From Lachnospiraceae bacterium XBB1006 (GTDB taxonomy: Bacteria; Bacillota; Clostridia; Lachnospirales; Lachnospiraceae), in contig FOXT01000004.1 of NCBI GenBank assembly GCA_900115795.1, positions 343,616 through 407,615 on the forward strand: 64,000 nucleotides of DNA, read 5' to 3'. The notes beneath the pieces were generated by a model. The model did not search any database and was not told the origin of the DNA. It saw only the letters and a list, made by a program, of their open reading frames with translations. The position numbers were made by a program, and so were the translations under genes. Positions 17,147-25,245 of this stretch are shown in pieces; the stretch's first letter is position 1; every line of letters begins with the position of its first letter.

Positions 17147-17653
17147 TTACGCATTCTTTCCGCAACAATGCTTATATTTCTTACCACTACCGCATGGACA
17201 AGGTTCATTACGTCCAACCTTCTTGCCCACACGAATGGTTGTGGAATTCTTCTGCTCTTTATATAAAGCCTTTCTCTCTTCTTCTGAGTAAATGTTCTCC
17301 CACTGTGGCAAATTATACAACCAATCCGCTTTTGCCTTAACCATGTTCTTGTAAAGCTTTGCTTTGTCAAACTTCAAACTAACAACCGTATCCTCTTCCA
17401 TTGTTTCAATAGGATTTGGCTCAACCAGACTTTCGTCAATTCCGTCTAAGAACCCTGTCATTGCCAGAACTTCTAACCCGTATTTCTCAGCAAGCTCTTT
17501 CACTGTTCCCTTCACTTCTGTATCCGGATCCGCCAAAAGTTTCTCATATACTCCGGTTTCCAAAACGAAATATCTCTGCCAAAATCTCTGTAATTCCTGA
17601 GGATTTGCCTGCTCATTATAAGCAATTCCTCTCCACTGCTCTAATAATGCCAT
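17147..17653 (-). CDS. SEC-C motif (zinc-binding) protein
   Basis: 168 residues. The C-terminus [17 protein letters not shown] is the SEC-C metal-binding motif that also ends SecA; the Cys and His residues bind zinc. The first ~130 residues form an acidic helical domain ([20 protein letters not shown]) that recurs in small Clostridial SEC-C proteins. The function is not established. There is no SecA motor domain, so it is not a SecA fragment. It is a single-gene unit with its own promoter and terminator. Confidence 0.85.
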   Translation of the reverse strand: MALLEQWRGIAYNEQANPQELQRFWQRYFVLETGVYEKLLADPDTEVKGTVKELAEKYGLEVLAMTGFLDGIDESLVEPNPIETMEEDTVVSLKFDKAKLYKNMVKAKADWLYNLPQWENIYSEEERKALYKEQKNSTTIRVGKKVGRNEPCPCGSGKKYKHCCGKNA

Positions 17654-17701
17654 ATTGTATATCCTACTTTCTTCATATTGTATACGCTTTCGCTAACGCT
17701 C

Positions 17702-17730
17702 ATTATATCGTATTTTTTACAAAAGTGCAA
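17702..17730 (-). promoter_or_regulatory. Promoter of the SEC-C gene
   Basis: TTGCAC (17730-17725), 17-nt spacer, TATAAT (17707-17702); the -35 overlaps the last codons of the threonine aldolase gene. Confidence 0.7.
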
Positions 17731-18751
17731 TTAATTTCTCTACATCTTCCATTTTGGTCGCCCAACTGGTACAGATTCTAAGAACCACATGGTCTGCATC
17801 CGGTATCTCCCATACACTGAGTTGCGCACGTTCACGCAACCTGTCTGCCTTCGCTTTCTCCATGCAAATAAAAACCTGATTCGTTGCAGACGGAAATACT
17901 TCCTGATACCCCTTTTTCTCAAGTGCCTTGCGAATAGCATTGGCTGTCTTAATTCCATTTTCTCCCATTTTCCAATACCGCTCCTGCGTAAACAATGTCT
18001 CGAACTGAATTCCTGCTATGCGGCCTTTTGCTAAAAGTGCGCCATGTTGTTTCACAATTGTAAAAAAGTGCGGAATCCTCTCAGAATTCGTAATAACCAC
18101 TGCTTCCCCAAATAATGCGCCGCACTTGGTTCCTCCAATATAAAATGCATCACATAGCACCGCCAAATCCGCCAAGGTTACGTCATTTTCTTTGCAGGCT
18201 AAGGCATAGGCAAGCCTCGCACCATCCACATACAGCGGTAACTTATAGCGTTCGCAGATTTTTTTTATTTCCACAAGTTCCTCTTTCTGATATAAGGTTC
18301 CATATTCGGTTGGCTGAGACAAGTATACCATTCCCGGAATCACCATATGCTCATAGCTTTCATCCGCAAAAAAGTGCTCCAAATACTGCTGCAAAACTTC
18401 CGCCTGTAACTTTCCATCTGTATGTGGAAGCGCCAACACCTTATGCCCATTGGTTTCAATTGCCCCTGCCTCATGCACATTAATATGTCCGGTTTCAGCA
18501 GCAATTACGCCTTGATAACTACGCAAAAAAGCATCAATCACCGTCGCGTTGGTCTGTGTTCCTCCCACAAGAAAATATACCTCCGCCTCAGGCGCATCAC
18601 AAGCCTTTCGTATCAACTCTCTGGCTCGTTCGCTGTAAACATCCATTCCATACCCCGCTGACTGTTCAAGATTTGTTTCCACCAACCGTTTCAAAATATC
18701 CGGATGTGCCCCTTCTAAATAATCCGACGCAAAATTTAATTTTTCCTGCAT
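17717..18751 (-). CDS. Low-specificity threonine aldolase (beta-eliminating lyase family, PLP-dependent)
   Basis: 344 residues from ATG 18749-18751, chosen for AAGGAGG 9 nt upstream; the longer frame overlaps the preceding terminator. Splits L-threonine or allo-threonine to glycine and acetaldehyde. Fold-type I features are VGGTQTNATVIDAFL, AETGHINVHEAGAIE, LYVDGARLAYALA and GGTKCGALFGEA, where Lys would hold the PLP. Length fits the family. Closely related beta-eliminating lyases cannot be excluded by sequence alone. Cytoplasmic. Confidence 0.88.
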   Translation of the reverse strand: MQEKLNFASDYLEGAHPDILKRLVETNLEQSAGYGMDVYSERARELIRKACDAPEAEVYFLVGGTQTNATVIDAFLRSYQGVIAAETGHINVHEAGAIETNGHKVLALPHTDGKLQAEVLQQYLEHFFADESYEHMVIPGMVYLSQPTEYGTLYQKEELVEIKKICERYKLPLYVDGARLAYALACKENDVTLADLAVLCDAFYIGGTKCGALFGEAVVITNSERIPHFFTIVKQHGALLAKGRIAGIQFETLFTQERYWKMGENGIKTANAIRKALEKKGYQEVFPSATNQVFICMEKAKADRLRERAQLSVWEIPDADHVVLRICTSWATKMEDVEKLIALL

Positions 18752-18775
18752 CCAACTACCTCCTTCTCGCCATTT

Positions 18776-18818
18776 AAAAAGAACGGCACCACAATCGTGA
18801 TGCCGCCAATTGTTCTTT
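18776..18818 (-). terminator. Terminator after the NCS2 permease gene
   Basis: An outer AAAGAAC/GTTCTTT pairing (18818-18812 with 18784-18778) encloses a GGCATCAC/GTGGTGCC stem with one G-U pair. TTCTTTTT follows on the minus strand. Confidence 0.8.
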
Positions 18819-18824
18819 ATTAAA

Positions 18825-20255
18825 TTATACAACTAAAAAGAACTTAATCAAGAAAATCAGGCAAATAATGTATGTCAAAATTGATACTTCTTTCGCTTTT
18901 CCTGTAAACACTTTTAATACTGTATAAGAAATAATTCCAAGTCCAATACCGTGTCCAATGGAACCGGAAATCGGCATAGCAATTAACATAAGTGCCGCCG
19001 GTAGTGCCTGAGACATGTCGTCAAAATCAACCTTCTTCAAACCGCCAAGCATCAGCAATCCTACGTAAATCAACGCAGAGGAGGTTGCTGCCGCCGGAAT
19101 AATCGCAGCGATTGGCGCAATAAACATACAAGCCAGGAACAACACGCCGGTCGTCAACGCTGTAAGTCCGGTACGTCCACCTGCTTCCACTCCGGATGCG
19201 GACTCAACAAAGGTCGTAACGGTAGAAGTTCCGGTAAGCGCACCTGCAATGGTACCAATGGAATCAGAAAGCAACGCTTCCTTCATCTGTGGCATATTGC
19301 CCTCTTTATCTACCATACCTGCACGAGATGCCGTTCCAACCAACGTTCCAATCGTATCAAACATATCAATAATGCAGAACGTAATTACCAATGTAATTAC
19401 GGTAAAAATACCAATCTTGGAAAATCCCGCAAAATTAAACTTACACAAGGTTGTATTTGCCATAGCCCCAAACTGTGGAACAAACTTCTTCGGATCATTC
19501 AAGGATGCAAATGGATTTACACCCAATACCGCAGCCTGTCCAATCCAGTTAATTACACTGGCTACCAACATACCAATCAATACGGAACCCTTAACTGCTT
19601 TATGTGCCAATACAACAATCACAAACAATCCAATAAACATGGTTACTACGGTAAGTACCATTTCGTTGTATCCGCTTCCCATAGTCTCCTTTGTAAAGGA
19701 TGGGGTTAAGGAACCAAAGAAGTCACGCATAACGAAAAACGGACCACCCTTATCGGAATATACACCGGCATTCGAGCCAACACCAATATTTAAAAGCATA
19801 AGTCCGATGGCCGGAGAGATTCCCAGACGAATACCAAGTGGAATTGCCTCTACAATCTTATCACGTATATTAAAAATAGATAAGATAAAGAACACAACAC
19901 CTTCAATCAAAATAATACACAATGCAGCCTGGAAAGATGCCAAATAGCTTGTTCCCGTAAGTGCTGCAATGTTTCCAACTACAACTGCAAAGAAACTGTT
20001 TAATCCCATACCCGGCGCCATTGCAAACGGTTTATTTGCTAAAAACGCCATGGCAAACATACCGATTGCAGAAGCAATACAAGTTGCCATAAAAACACCA
20101 TTCCAAAGATCCGGGCCACCCTGTGCACCAAATCCGGTTAATAAATTGGGATTCAAGGCGATGATATACGCCATGGTCATAAATGTGGTAAGGCCGGCAA
20201 CGATTTCCGTACGTACGGTTGTGCCGTTCTCCTTCAGTTTGAATAGATTTTCCAT
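18825..20255 (-). CDS. NCS2-family purine permease (guanine/hypoxanthine or adenine, AzgA/PbuG type)
   Basis: 476 residues from ATG 20253-20255 with GGAGG upstream; earlier in-frame starts lie in the structured leader. About 13-14 membrane helices. AzgA-type motifs: TEIVAGLTTFMTMAYII at the start, FAMAPGMGLNSFFA, IPLGIRLGISPAIGLMLLNIG, IDMFDTIGTLVG and SASGVEAGGRTGLTAL. It is a proton-coupled uptake protein for purine bases. Substrate choice cannot be read here. It is monocistronic, with a consensus promoter and a leader RNA. Confidence 0.93.
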   Translation of the reverse strand: MENLFKLKENGTTVRTEIVAGLTTFMTMAYIIALNPNLLTGFGAQGGPDLWNGVFMATCIASAIGMFAMAFLANKPFAMAPGMGLNSFFAVVVGNIAALTGTSYLASFQAALCIILIEGVVFFILSIFNIRDKIVEAIPLGIRLGISPAIGLMLLNIGVGSNAGVYSDKGGPFFVMRDFFGSLTPSFTKETMGSGYNEMVLTVVTMFIGLFVIVVLAHKAVKGSVLIGMLVASVINWIGQAAVLGVNPFASLNDPKKFVPQFGAMANTTLCKFNFAGFSKIGIFTVITLVITFCIIDMFDTIGTLVGTASRAGMVDKEGNMPQMKEALLSDSIGTIAGALTGTSTVTTFVESASGVEAGGRTGLTALTTGVLFLACMFIAPIAAIIPAAATSSALIYVGLLMLGGLKKVDFDDMSQALPAALMLIAMPISGSIGHGIGLGIISYTVLKVFTGKAKEVSILTYIICLIFLIKFFLVV

Positions 20256-20279
20256 AGTTCCTCCATACAAATATTTATT

Positions 20280-20355
20280 TTTAGGCATTTGCGAAACTGC
20301 GCTTAAGTGAATGCCTAAATGATGATATATTGGAATCGAATTGGGCTGATTCCAA
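20280..20355 (-). promoter_or_regulatory. Structured 5' leader of the NCS2 permease (two stem-loops)
   Basis: Hairpin 1: TTGGAATC/GATTCCAA (20355-20348 with 20337-20330, 10-nt loop). Hairpin 2: TTTAGGCATT/AATGCCTAAA (20319-20310 with 20289-20280) around a 20-nt inner region. Both are perfect and lie between the predicted start of transcription and the ribosome binding site. It does not carry the purine-riboswitch core. No U run follows hairpin 2, so a terminator is not obvious. Confidence 0.55.
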
Positions 20356-20362
20356 CACACCT

Positions 20363-20391
20363 ATTATATAAATTATGGAAAAGTTTGTCAA
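20363..20391 (-). promoter_or_regulatory. Consensus sigma-A promoter of the NCS2 permease
   Basis: TTGACA (20391-20386), 17-nt spacer, TATAAT (20368-20363): a perfect match to both hexamers and spacing. Confidence 0.9.
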
Positions 20392-20426
20392 TTCTGTGTT
20401 TTCATTTTTTGTATTTTTTCATGCAA

Positions 20427-20457
20427 CAAAAAAATAACCGGTATTGCTACCGGTTAT
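20427..20457 (-). terminator. Terminator of the queuosine operon, overlapping the queF stop
   Basis: Perfect 10-bp stem ATAACCGGTA/TACCGGTTAT (20457-20448 with 20443-20434), 4-nt loop, then seven T on the minus strand. The queF TAG (20449-20447) lies at the stem-loop junction. Confidence 0.92.
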
Positions 20458-20944
20458 CCACACGCTCTGGGTACATATCATGTTCAAACAATCGTTTCTT
20501 TGCAACTTCTTCCCACTGTGTTCCAGGCTTTCCGTAATTGCAATACGGATCAATGGAAATCCCCCCACGTGGTGTAAATTTTCCCCATACTTCAATGTAT
20601 TTTGGATCCATCAGTTTGATCAAATCCTTCATTATGATATTGACACAATCCTCATGAAAGTCTCCATGGTTGCGGAAACTGAACAAATACAATTTTAATG
20701 ACTTGCTTTCCACCATGCGCTCTCCCGGAACATAGGAAATAATAATATTTGCAAAATCCGGCTGCCCCGTAATCGGACAAAGACTTGTAAACTCAGGACA
20801 GTTAAATTTAACAAAATAATCGTTGTCAGGATGTTTATTTATAAAGGTCTGGAGCATTTCCGGCGCGTAATTGTCCGGATACTTCACTCCCTGATTACCT
20901 AAAAAAGTCACACCTTGTGTTTCTTCTTTTGTTCTTCCGCTCAT
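20447..20944 (-). CDS. queF: NADPH-dependent 7-cyano-7-deazaguanine (preQ0) reductase QueF
   Basis: 165 residues, the short single-domain YkvM-type form. It reduces the preQ0 nitrile to preQ1, which is then placed in tRNA. It shows the catalytic Cys region [16 protein letters not shown], the NADPH-binding region [12 protein letters not shown] and [12 protein letters not shown] with the conserved acidic/His residues. It overlaps the end of queC by 4 nt (ATGA). Last gene of the que operon; its stop codon is inside the terminator hairpin. Confidence 0.96.
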   Translation of the reverse strand: MSGRTKEETQGVTFLGNQGVKYPDNYAPEMLQTFINKHPDNDYFVKFNCPEFTSLCPITGQPDFANIIISYVPGERMVESKSLKLYLFSFRNHGDFHEDCVNIIMKDLIKLMDPKYIEVWGKFTPRGGISIDPYCNYGKPGTQWEEVAKKRLFEHDMYPERVDNR

Positions 20945-21633
20945 CTATTTGCTCCTTTCAATGCCGGGTCTTCTACACCATTTGCCGCAAACGCTTTCGC
21001 CCGGTCGATACAAGTACCACAAACACCACAGGGCTTGTCCTTTCCTTCGTAACAACTCCAGGTCAACGCAAACGGAACATGCAACCGTAGTCCCTCTTTT
21101 ACAACTTGCGCCTTATTCCAGGTTACAAGCGGTGCCTTAATGGTTACTTGTTTTCCGCTTCCTTCGTAAATTGCCTTCGCCATAGCCTCATTAAATGCAA
21201 CACTACAATCCGGATAAGCACTTCCTGCCGCATCATCCGAATGTGCACCATAGTAAATCACATCGCATCCCTTCGACAAAGCGATGGAAGCTGCACAAGA
21301 TAAAAACAGCCCGTTTCGAAAAGGTACGTAGGTGGATACCGGTTTGCCTTCCGCTTCTTTGATCTGTTTTTCGTAAGAATCTTTCGGAATTTCCTGCCCA
21401 GAGTGCTGCAAAAGACTGCAATCACTATAGGTAAAAATCTTCGACAAATCCAGGGATAAATGTTCCAATCCATAATACGCAGCAACCGCTTTGGCTGCTT
21501 CTAATTCTTTTTCATGTTTCTGTCCGTACCACATGGACAACGTAACCACGTTTTCTTTTCCGTATTCTTCAATGGCCATACCAACGCAGGTGGTAGAATC
21601 TACACCACCGCTGGATAAAACTAACGCTTTCAT
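20941..21633 (-). CDS. queC: 7-cyano-7-deazaguanine synthase QueC
   Basis: 230 residues. This ATP-dependent amidase/nitrile synthase turns 7-carboxy-7-deazaguanine into preQ0. The PP-loop [13 protein letters not shown] is at the N-terminus. The C-terminal [15 protein letters not shown] holds the four zinc-binding cysteines. Typical length. It begins 2 nt after the folE stop and overlaps queF, so all five genes form one coupled operon. Confidence 0.97.
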   Translation of the reverse strand: MKALVLSSGGVDSTTCVGMAIEEYGKENVVTLSMWYGQKHEKELEAAKAVAAYYGLEHLSLDLSKIFTYSDCSLLQHSGQEIPKDSYEKQIKEAEGKPVSTYVPFRNGLFLSCAASIALSKGCDVIYYGAHSDDAAGSAYPDCSVAFNEAMAKAIYEGSGKQVTIKAPLVTWNKAQVVKEGLRLHVPFALTWSCYEGKDKPCGVCGTCIDRAKAFAANGVEDPALKGANR

Positions 21634-21635
21634 GC

Positions 21636-22232
21636 TTACTCCCTTCCAACGAATGCCATTTGCAAACGCATCTGTAGTTCTTTATCTGTCTGAAATGCCC
21701 CGCGCAAAGTAGTCGTAACCGTTTTTGCCTGGCTCTTCTTAATTCCGCGGGCACTCATACAACTGTGGCATCCTTCTATTACCACTGCCACATCCTTGGA
21801 TCCGGTAATCCGCTGCATCACGTCAGCAATATCTGTACCAATTCGTTCCTGCAATTGTAGTCTTCTTCCCACCATATCTGCTATACGTGCAATCTTGCTA
21901 AGACCAATCACCTTACCGTTTGGAATATAGGCCACTGCCACCTTCATATCATACATCAACGCCATATGATGCTCACAGTAGCTGAAAATATCGATATCTT
22001 TTACCACGACCATGTCTTTGTAATTGTCTCCAAGATCCAAATCATCTTCAAAGGTCTTATCAAACATCGTTGCCAAATCTTCGTTGCTGTATTGAATTCC
22101 TGCAAATACTTCTTCGTACATTTTTGCCACACGCTTCGGGGTATCCAAAAGCCCCTCGCGATCCGGGTCTTCCCCAAGTGCCACCAGAATTCCTCTTACA
22201 TGTTCTTCAATTGCCTTCTTATCAATTGCCAT
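21636..22232 (-). CDS. folE: GTP cyclohydrolase I FolE
   Basis: 198 residues from the second of two adjacent ATGs (GGGGGACAGG upstream); the first at 22235 is as possible. It converts GTP to dihydroneopterin triphosphate, the shared precursor of queuosine and folate. Motifs: [15 protein letters not shown] with zinc ligands Cys and His, [20 protein letters not shown], and [12 protein letters not shown] with the third zinc ligand. This is a type IA enzyme. It sits between queE and queC, so its main link here is to preQ1 synthesis; folP, folBK and folC lie elsewhere in the window. Confidence 0.96.
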   Translation of the reverse strand: MAIDKKAIEEHVRGILVALGEDPDREGLLDTPKRVAKMYEEVFAGIQYSNEDLATMFDKTFEDDLDLGDNYKDMVVVKDIDIFSYCEHHMALMYDMKVAVAYIPNGKVIGLSKIARIADMVGRRLQLQERIGTDIADVMQRITGSKDVAVVIEGCHSCMSARGIKKSQAKTVTTTLRGAFQTDKELQMRLQMAFVGRE

Positions 22233-22244
22233 CATCCTGTCCCC

Positions 22245-22931
22245 CTATACACCACGCTCATCCGGATCCCAGATGAACTTATGCATCTGTAACTGCATCG
22301 TTACTTCGTTTAACTGTTTCTCAATAATATATTCCACAATCTGTGCCGGTTCAATTTTTCCAAAAACCGGACTCACATAAAGTGCACACCGATTGCTCAA
22401 TTCATGTGCTTTAATAATCTTACGCATGCGTTCTAAGTCTTCCATACTTCCTACCACAAACTTCACCGTATCACCCGGTAACAAGTAAGCAAAATTATCC
22501 TTCTTCATGCGGTCTTCCATCCCACTGACAATCAGCTTGTAATCCATGGTAAACAGCACCCGTTCTTCAACTTTACGGGCTCTTCTTACTGCATCCATCT
22601 CCGCTAAGCGAACACTTCCGTTAGTCTCAAATTCTATGGTCAGTCCCTCGACCTCCAACAATGCTCTGACCAACTCCGGCATTCCTTCCCGCAAAAGCGG
22701 CTCTCCGCCTGTCAGTGTCACATAGCGAACGTTCTTCTCCTTCACAAAACGCACCAACTGCTCCGCTGTTTCCTCCGTAAATGGCGCATCCTCACCATTG
22801 GCCCATTTGGTATCACAAAAGCTGCAATTGAGATTGCACCCGGCGAAACGGATAAATGCAGCAATTTTCCCTGCGTTTCGTCCTTCTCCGTTAATACTTA
22901 CAAACTTCTCTACTACCTGATATGTCTGCAT
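22245..22931 (-). CDS. queE: 7-carboxy-7-deazaguanine synthase QueE (radical SAM)
   Basis: 228 residues. It rearranges 6-carboxytetrahydropterin to 7-carboxy-7-deazaguanine. The radical-SAM cluster motif is FAGCNLNCSFCDTKW (C-x3-C-x2-C), followed by the SAM-contact TLTGGEPLL. The N-terminal VEKFVSINGEG is the QueE signature. It begins 3 nt after queD stops. Complete and of family length. Confidence 0.95.
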   Translation of the reverse strand: MQTYQVVEKFVSINGEGRNAGKIAAFIRFAGCNLNCSFCDTKWANGEDAPFTEETAEQLVRFVKEKNVRYVTLTGGEPLLREGMPELVRALLEVEGLTIEFETNGSVRLAEMDAVRRARKVEERVLFTMDYKLIVSGMEDRMKKDNFAYLLPGDTVKFVVGSMEDLERMRKIIKAHELSNRCALYVSPVFGKIEPAQIVEYIIEKQLNEVTMQLQMHKFIWDPDERGV

Positions 22932-22934
22932 TTC

Positions 22935-23357
22935 CTACTCCTCGCTATAGCATGCACAATTATTTGGCGTTTCATAAACCGTTATCTCTTTTACCTGATA
23001 ACCGCGTCTCTTCATCTGCTCATAGAAATACGATGCAAAATTCTCTGCCGTGGGGCGAAAGTCCACTTCCCGAAGCAGGAAATTCTCTCCCAAAAGTGCC
23101 TTCATGGTTTCTTCTTTCAACGTATTCTTCTCAATAATGAATGCATGATCAAAATAATCCACCTCATCCTTCAAGTCATCCTTCAGTTGTCCGAAATCTA
23201 CCAACATACCACGACTTTGTAAATCTTCCTTCAGGGTATCTCCACATACTTTTGCCAGCACTCTCCAACGATGACCATGAATGTTTCCACATTTGCCCTG
23301 ATATCCGGCTAAAAAGTGTGCCGCATCCATACTGGCTTCCGCTTCCAAATAATACAT
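22935..23357 (-). CDS. queD: 6-carboxy-5,6,7,8-tetrahydropterin synthase QueD
   Basis: 140 residues of the PTPS fold. It converts dihydroneopterin triphosphate to 6-carboxytetrahydropterin. Zinc-binding histidines lie in DAAHFLAGYQGKCGNIHGH, where the Cys is catalytic. VDFGQLKDDLKDEVDYFDH and the C-terminal VYETPNNCACY are also family features. First gene of the operon. The ATG has GAGGAGA upstream, after a riboswitch-like leader. Confidence 0.95.
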   Translation of the reverse strand: MYYLEAEASMDAAHFLAGYQGKCGNIHGHRWRVLAKVCGDTLKEDLQSRGMLVDFGQLKDDLKDEVDYFDHAFIIEKNTLKEETMKALLGENFLLREVDFRPTAENFASYFYEQMKRRGYQVKEITVYETPNNCACYSEE

Positions 23358-23383
23358 GTACTCTCCTCTTTCATTCGATGTTA

Positions 23384-23412
23384 TAAAAAAAGGCAGACCA
23401 CAAGGTCTGCCT
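23384..23412 (-). terminator. Intrinsic terminator in the que leader (riboswitch expression platform)
   Basis: AGGCAGACC/GGTCTGCCT, a perfect 9-bp stem (23412-23404 with 23399-23391) with a 4-nt loop, then seven T on the minus strand. It lies between the promoter and queD, so it must be conditional. Confidence 0.9.
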
Positions 23413-23431
23413 TAGTTTACTCACTAAAAAA

Positions 23432-23477
23432 CAGCCCTGGTTTTGTTTATAGACAGGATGGTGCAAACGAACTGTCT
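23432..23477 (-). promoter_or_regulatory. Probable preQ1-I riboswitch aptamer
   Basis: On the minus strand GACAG (23476-23472) can pair with CTGTC (23456-23452) as P1. TTC opens the loop and TGCACC lies inside it. The A-rich tail ATAAACAAAACCAGGG follows P1, as in the preQ1-I pseudoknot, where terminal G residues pair with loop C residues. It lies about 8 nt from the predicted transcript start of a preQ1-synthesis operon and is followed by a terminator. The loop is a few nt longer than in textbook members, so the class call is not certain. Confidence 0.65.
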
Positions 23478-23491
23478 TTCATATGTTCACC

Positions 23492-23520
23492 ATTATAATG
23501 CCAATCCCCTTTACCGTCAA
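23492..23520 (-). promoter_or_regulatory. Promoter of the queuosine operon
   Basis: TTGACG (23520-23515), 17-nt spacer, TATAAT (23497-23492). Confidence 0.85.
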
Positions 23521-23548
23521 GGGACTTTTGTCCTTTTTAACATTCTCC

Positions 23549-23577
23549 TTGCGAATTTCTTTTATTCGTGGTACCAT
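23549..23577 (+). promoter_or_regulatory. Promoter of the plus-strand small gene
   Basis: TTGCGA (23549-23554), 17-nt spacer, TACCAT (23572-23577). It diverges from the que promoter. Confidence 0.5.
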
Positions 23578-23629
23578 GTGGTTTGTGTAGACTACAACAA
23601 CACACAACAATCTATACAAAGGAGTTCTT

Positions 23630-23842
23630 ATGAAAGTAAAACGAATTCTCGCCCTTATTGGCGTAATTTTTTTAGCAGGTCTCTATATTTTGGCACTGGT
23701 TGCCGCATTAACTGCCAGCCCGAATGCCAGCGGCTATTTCTGGGCCAGCATTTATGCAACCTTCGTCATCCCGGTACTCTTTTGGGCTTATAGCTTTATT
23801 TACAAGTTGACCCACAAGAAGAACGACGAAACAGATTCCTAA
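23630..23842 (+). CDS. Small two-helix membrane protein, function unknown
   Basis: 70 residues and the only convincing plus-strand gene in the window. AAAGGAG lies 6 nt before the ATG. A short basic head (MKVKR) is followed by a first membrane helix (about 6-28), a short loop (TASPNASG), a second helix (about 36-58) and a charged tail (THKKNDETDS). I do not recognise a named family. It is divergent from queD and convergent with the MATE gene, with 11 nt between the two stops and no clear terminator there. Confidence 0.75.
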   Translation: MKVKRILALIGVIFLAGLYILALVAALTASPNASGYFWASIYATFVIPVLFWAYSFIYKLTHKKNDETDS

Positions 23843-23853
23843 TACCCACGCAG

Positions 23854-25236
23854 CTATACCATCTGCACAACCCATACGTTGCTCTTTACCATGAAGTAGC
23901 CAACAACTACCTTTAACAACTCTGTTCCTTGAACAAAGAAATAAACGGTCAGTATCGAAAATCCCGAAAAATGTGCCAACACAAAGGCCAACGGTGCCAT
24001 AACCACCCAGATAAACACGGAATCCAACAGGAAGGTTACAACCGTTTTTCCGCCGGAACGGAGGGTAAAATATGCGCAATTGGTATACGCTGCAAACGGC
24101 ATCCACAATGCGGCAACGTCAATGAACCGCGCTGCAAGATTACGAATCTCTCCGTCCACATTGTAAAGTTGCGGGAACAGTCCACCGCACGCAAACATAA
24201 TTACCGACATAATGGTACAGCAAAAAACACTAAATGCAATCATCTTATTATCTGCATCTTTTGCCTCTTCTAGGTTCCCTGCTCCAAGAAGTTGTCCCAC
24301 GATAATACTTATGCACGCTCCCAACTGAATAAATACAATATTAAACAGGTTTCCCACTGTATTTGAGATACTTAACGCTGTAAGTACATCCATTCCCCTC
24401 ACGGAATAGCATTGGGTCACCATACTCATGCCCGCCGCCCAAAGAATCTCATTACACATAAGCGGCGTTCCTTTGATTGCAATTTTTTGAAGAATATCCC
24501 GCGGAATTCCAAATCCTTTATATGCACCCACTAAATAGGCATTTTGTCCTACGTGTCCATGTGCCCAGATTATTACAATAATTGTTTCCATAAACCGCGC
24601 AATAACTGTGGCTAGCGCAGCACCGGCCACACCTAATTTGGGGAACGGTCCAATACCAAAAATCAGCAAATAATCCAGAATTGCATTGGTTGCCACAGCA
24701 ACCATGCCGGCAAGCATGGGAACCACAGTTTGTCCCGTTTCCTTAATAGTACTTGCGTACGCCTGGTTGATTGCAAATGGAATCAGTCCTACAATCATAA
24801 TTTCCAGGTACTCAAGTCCATAAGATAATGCAATCTCTCTTGCTCCGGTATCATCCGACAAAAACAGCAAAATCAAATCGCTTCCCTTAAAAACAAATAA
24901 CCCAACTGCCACAAATACGACCACCGTCAAAATGTACAGTTTAAAGCGGAAAGTGTACATATGTCCTTTATGATCCTTTTTTCCAAAAAACTGTGCCCCG
25001 TAGATACTTGCCGCAGAGGCGGCACCAAAAACCGCCAGATAATATACAAAAATCAGCTGATTAACCGTGGCAACTGCAGAAATCGCTTCCCTTCCCAACT
25101 GTCCCACCATGATATTATCCAAAAAGCTAACAAAATTCGTAATGGCATTTTGCACAATCATCGGCGCTGCCAACTGTATGTAGCGCCGATAGAACGCCGG
25201 GCTTCCTATATATTTTCTTTTCCATTCTGTAATCAT
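23854..25236 (-). CDS. MATE-family efflux transporter
   Basis: 460 residues with 12 predicted membrane helices in two related halves. MATE proteins export drugs or metabolites using sodium or proton gradients. The N-terminal YIQLAAPMIVQNAITNFVSFLDNIMVGQLG is the family start, with VATVNQL following. The substrate is not readable. It begins 9 nt after the stop of the propeller hybrid kinase, so it is the last gene of that signalling operon and may be its target or effector. Confidence 0.93.
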   Translation of the reverse strand: MITEWKRKYIGSPAFYRRYIQLAAPMIVQNAITNFVSFLDNIMVGQLGREAISAVATVNQLIFVYYLAVFGAASAASIYGAQFFGKKDHKGHMYTFRFKLYILTVVVFVAVGLFVFKGSDLILLFLSDDTGAREIALSYGLEYLEIMIVGLIPFAINQAYASTIKETGQTVVPMLAGMVAVATNAILDYLLIFGIGPFPKLGVAGAALATVIARFMETIIVIIWAHGHVGQNAYLVGAYKGFGIPRDILQKIAIKGTPLMCNEILWAAGMSMVTQCYSVRGMDVLTALSISNTVGNLFNIVFIQLGACISIIVGQLLGAGNLEEAKDADNKMIAFSVFCCTIMSVIMFACGGLFPQLYNVDGEIRNLAARFIDVAALWMPFAAYTNCAYFTLRSGGKTVVTFLLDSVFIWVVMAPLAFVLAHFSGFSILTVYFFVQGTELLKVVVGYFMVKSNVWVVQMV

Positions 25237-25245
25237 AATCCCATC

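Noticed and set aside
19249-19947. 232-codon plus-strand ORF
   Set aside because: Antisense shadow of the NCS2 permease gene; hydrophobic codon bias produces long opposite frames.
20256-20400. Purine riboswitch before the purine permease
   Set aside because: The three-way-junction core residues and loop-loop pattern of that class are not there; only two simple hairpins are seen.
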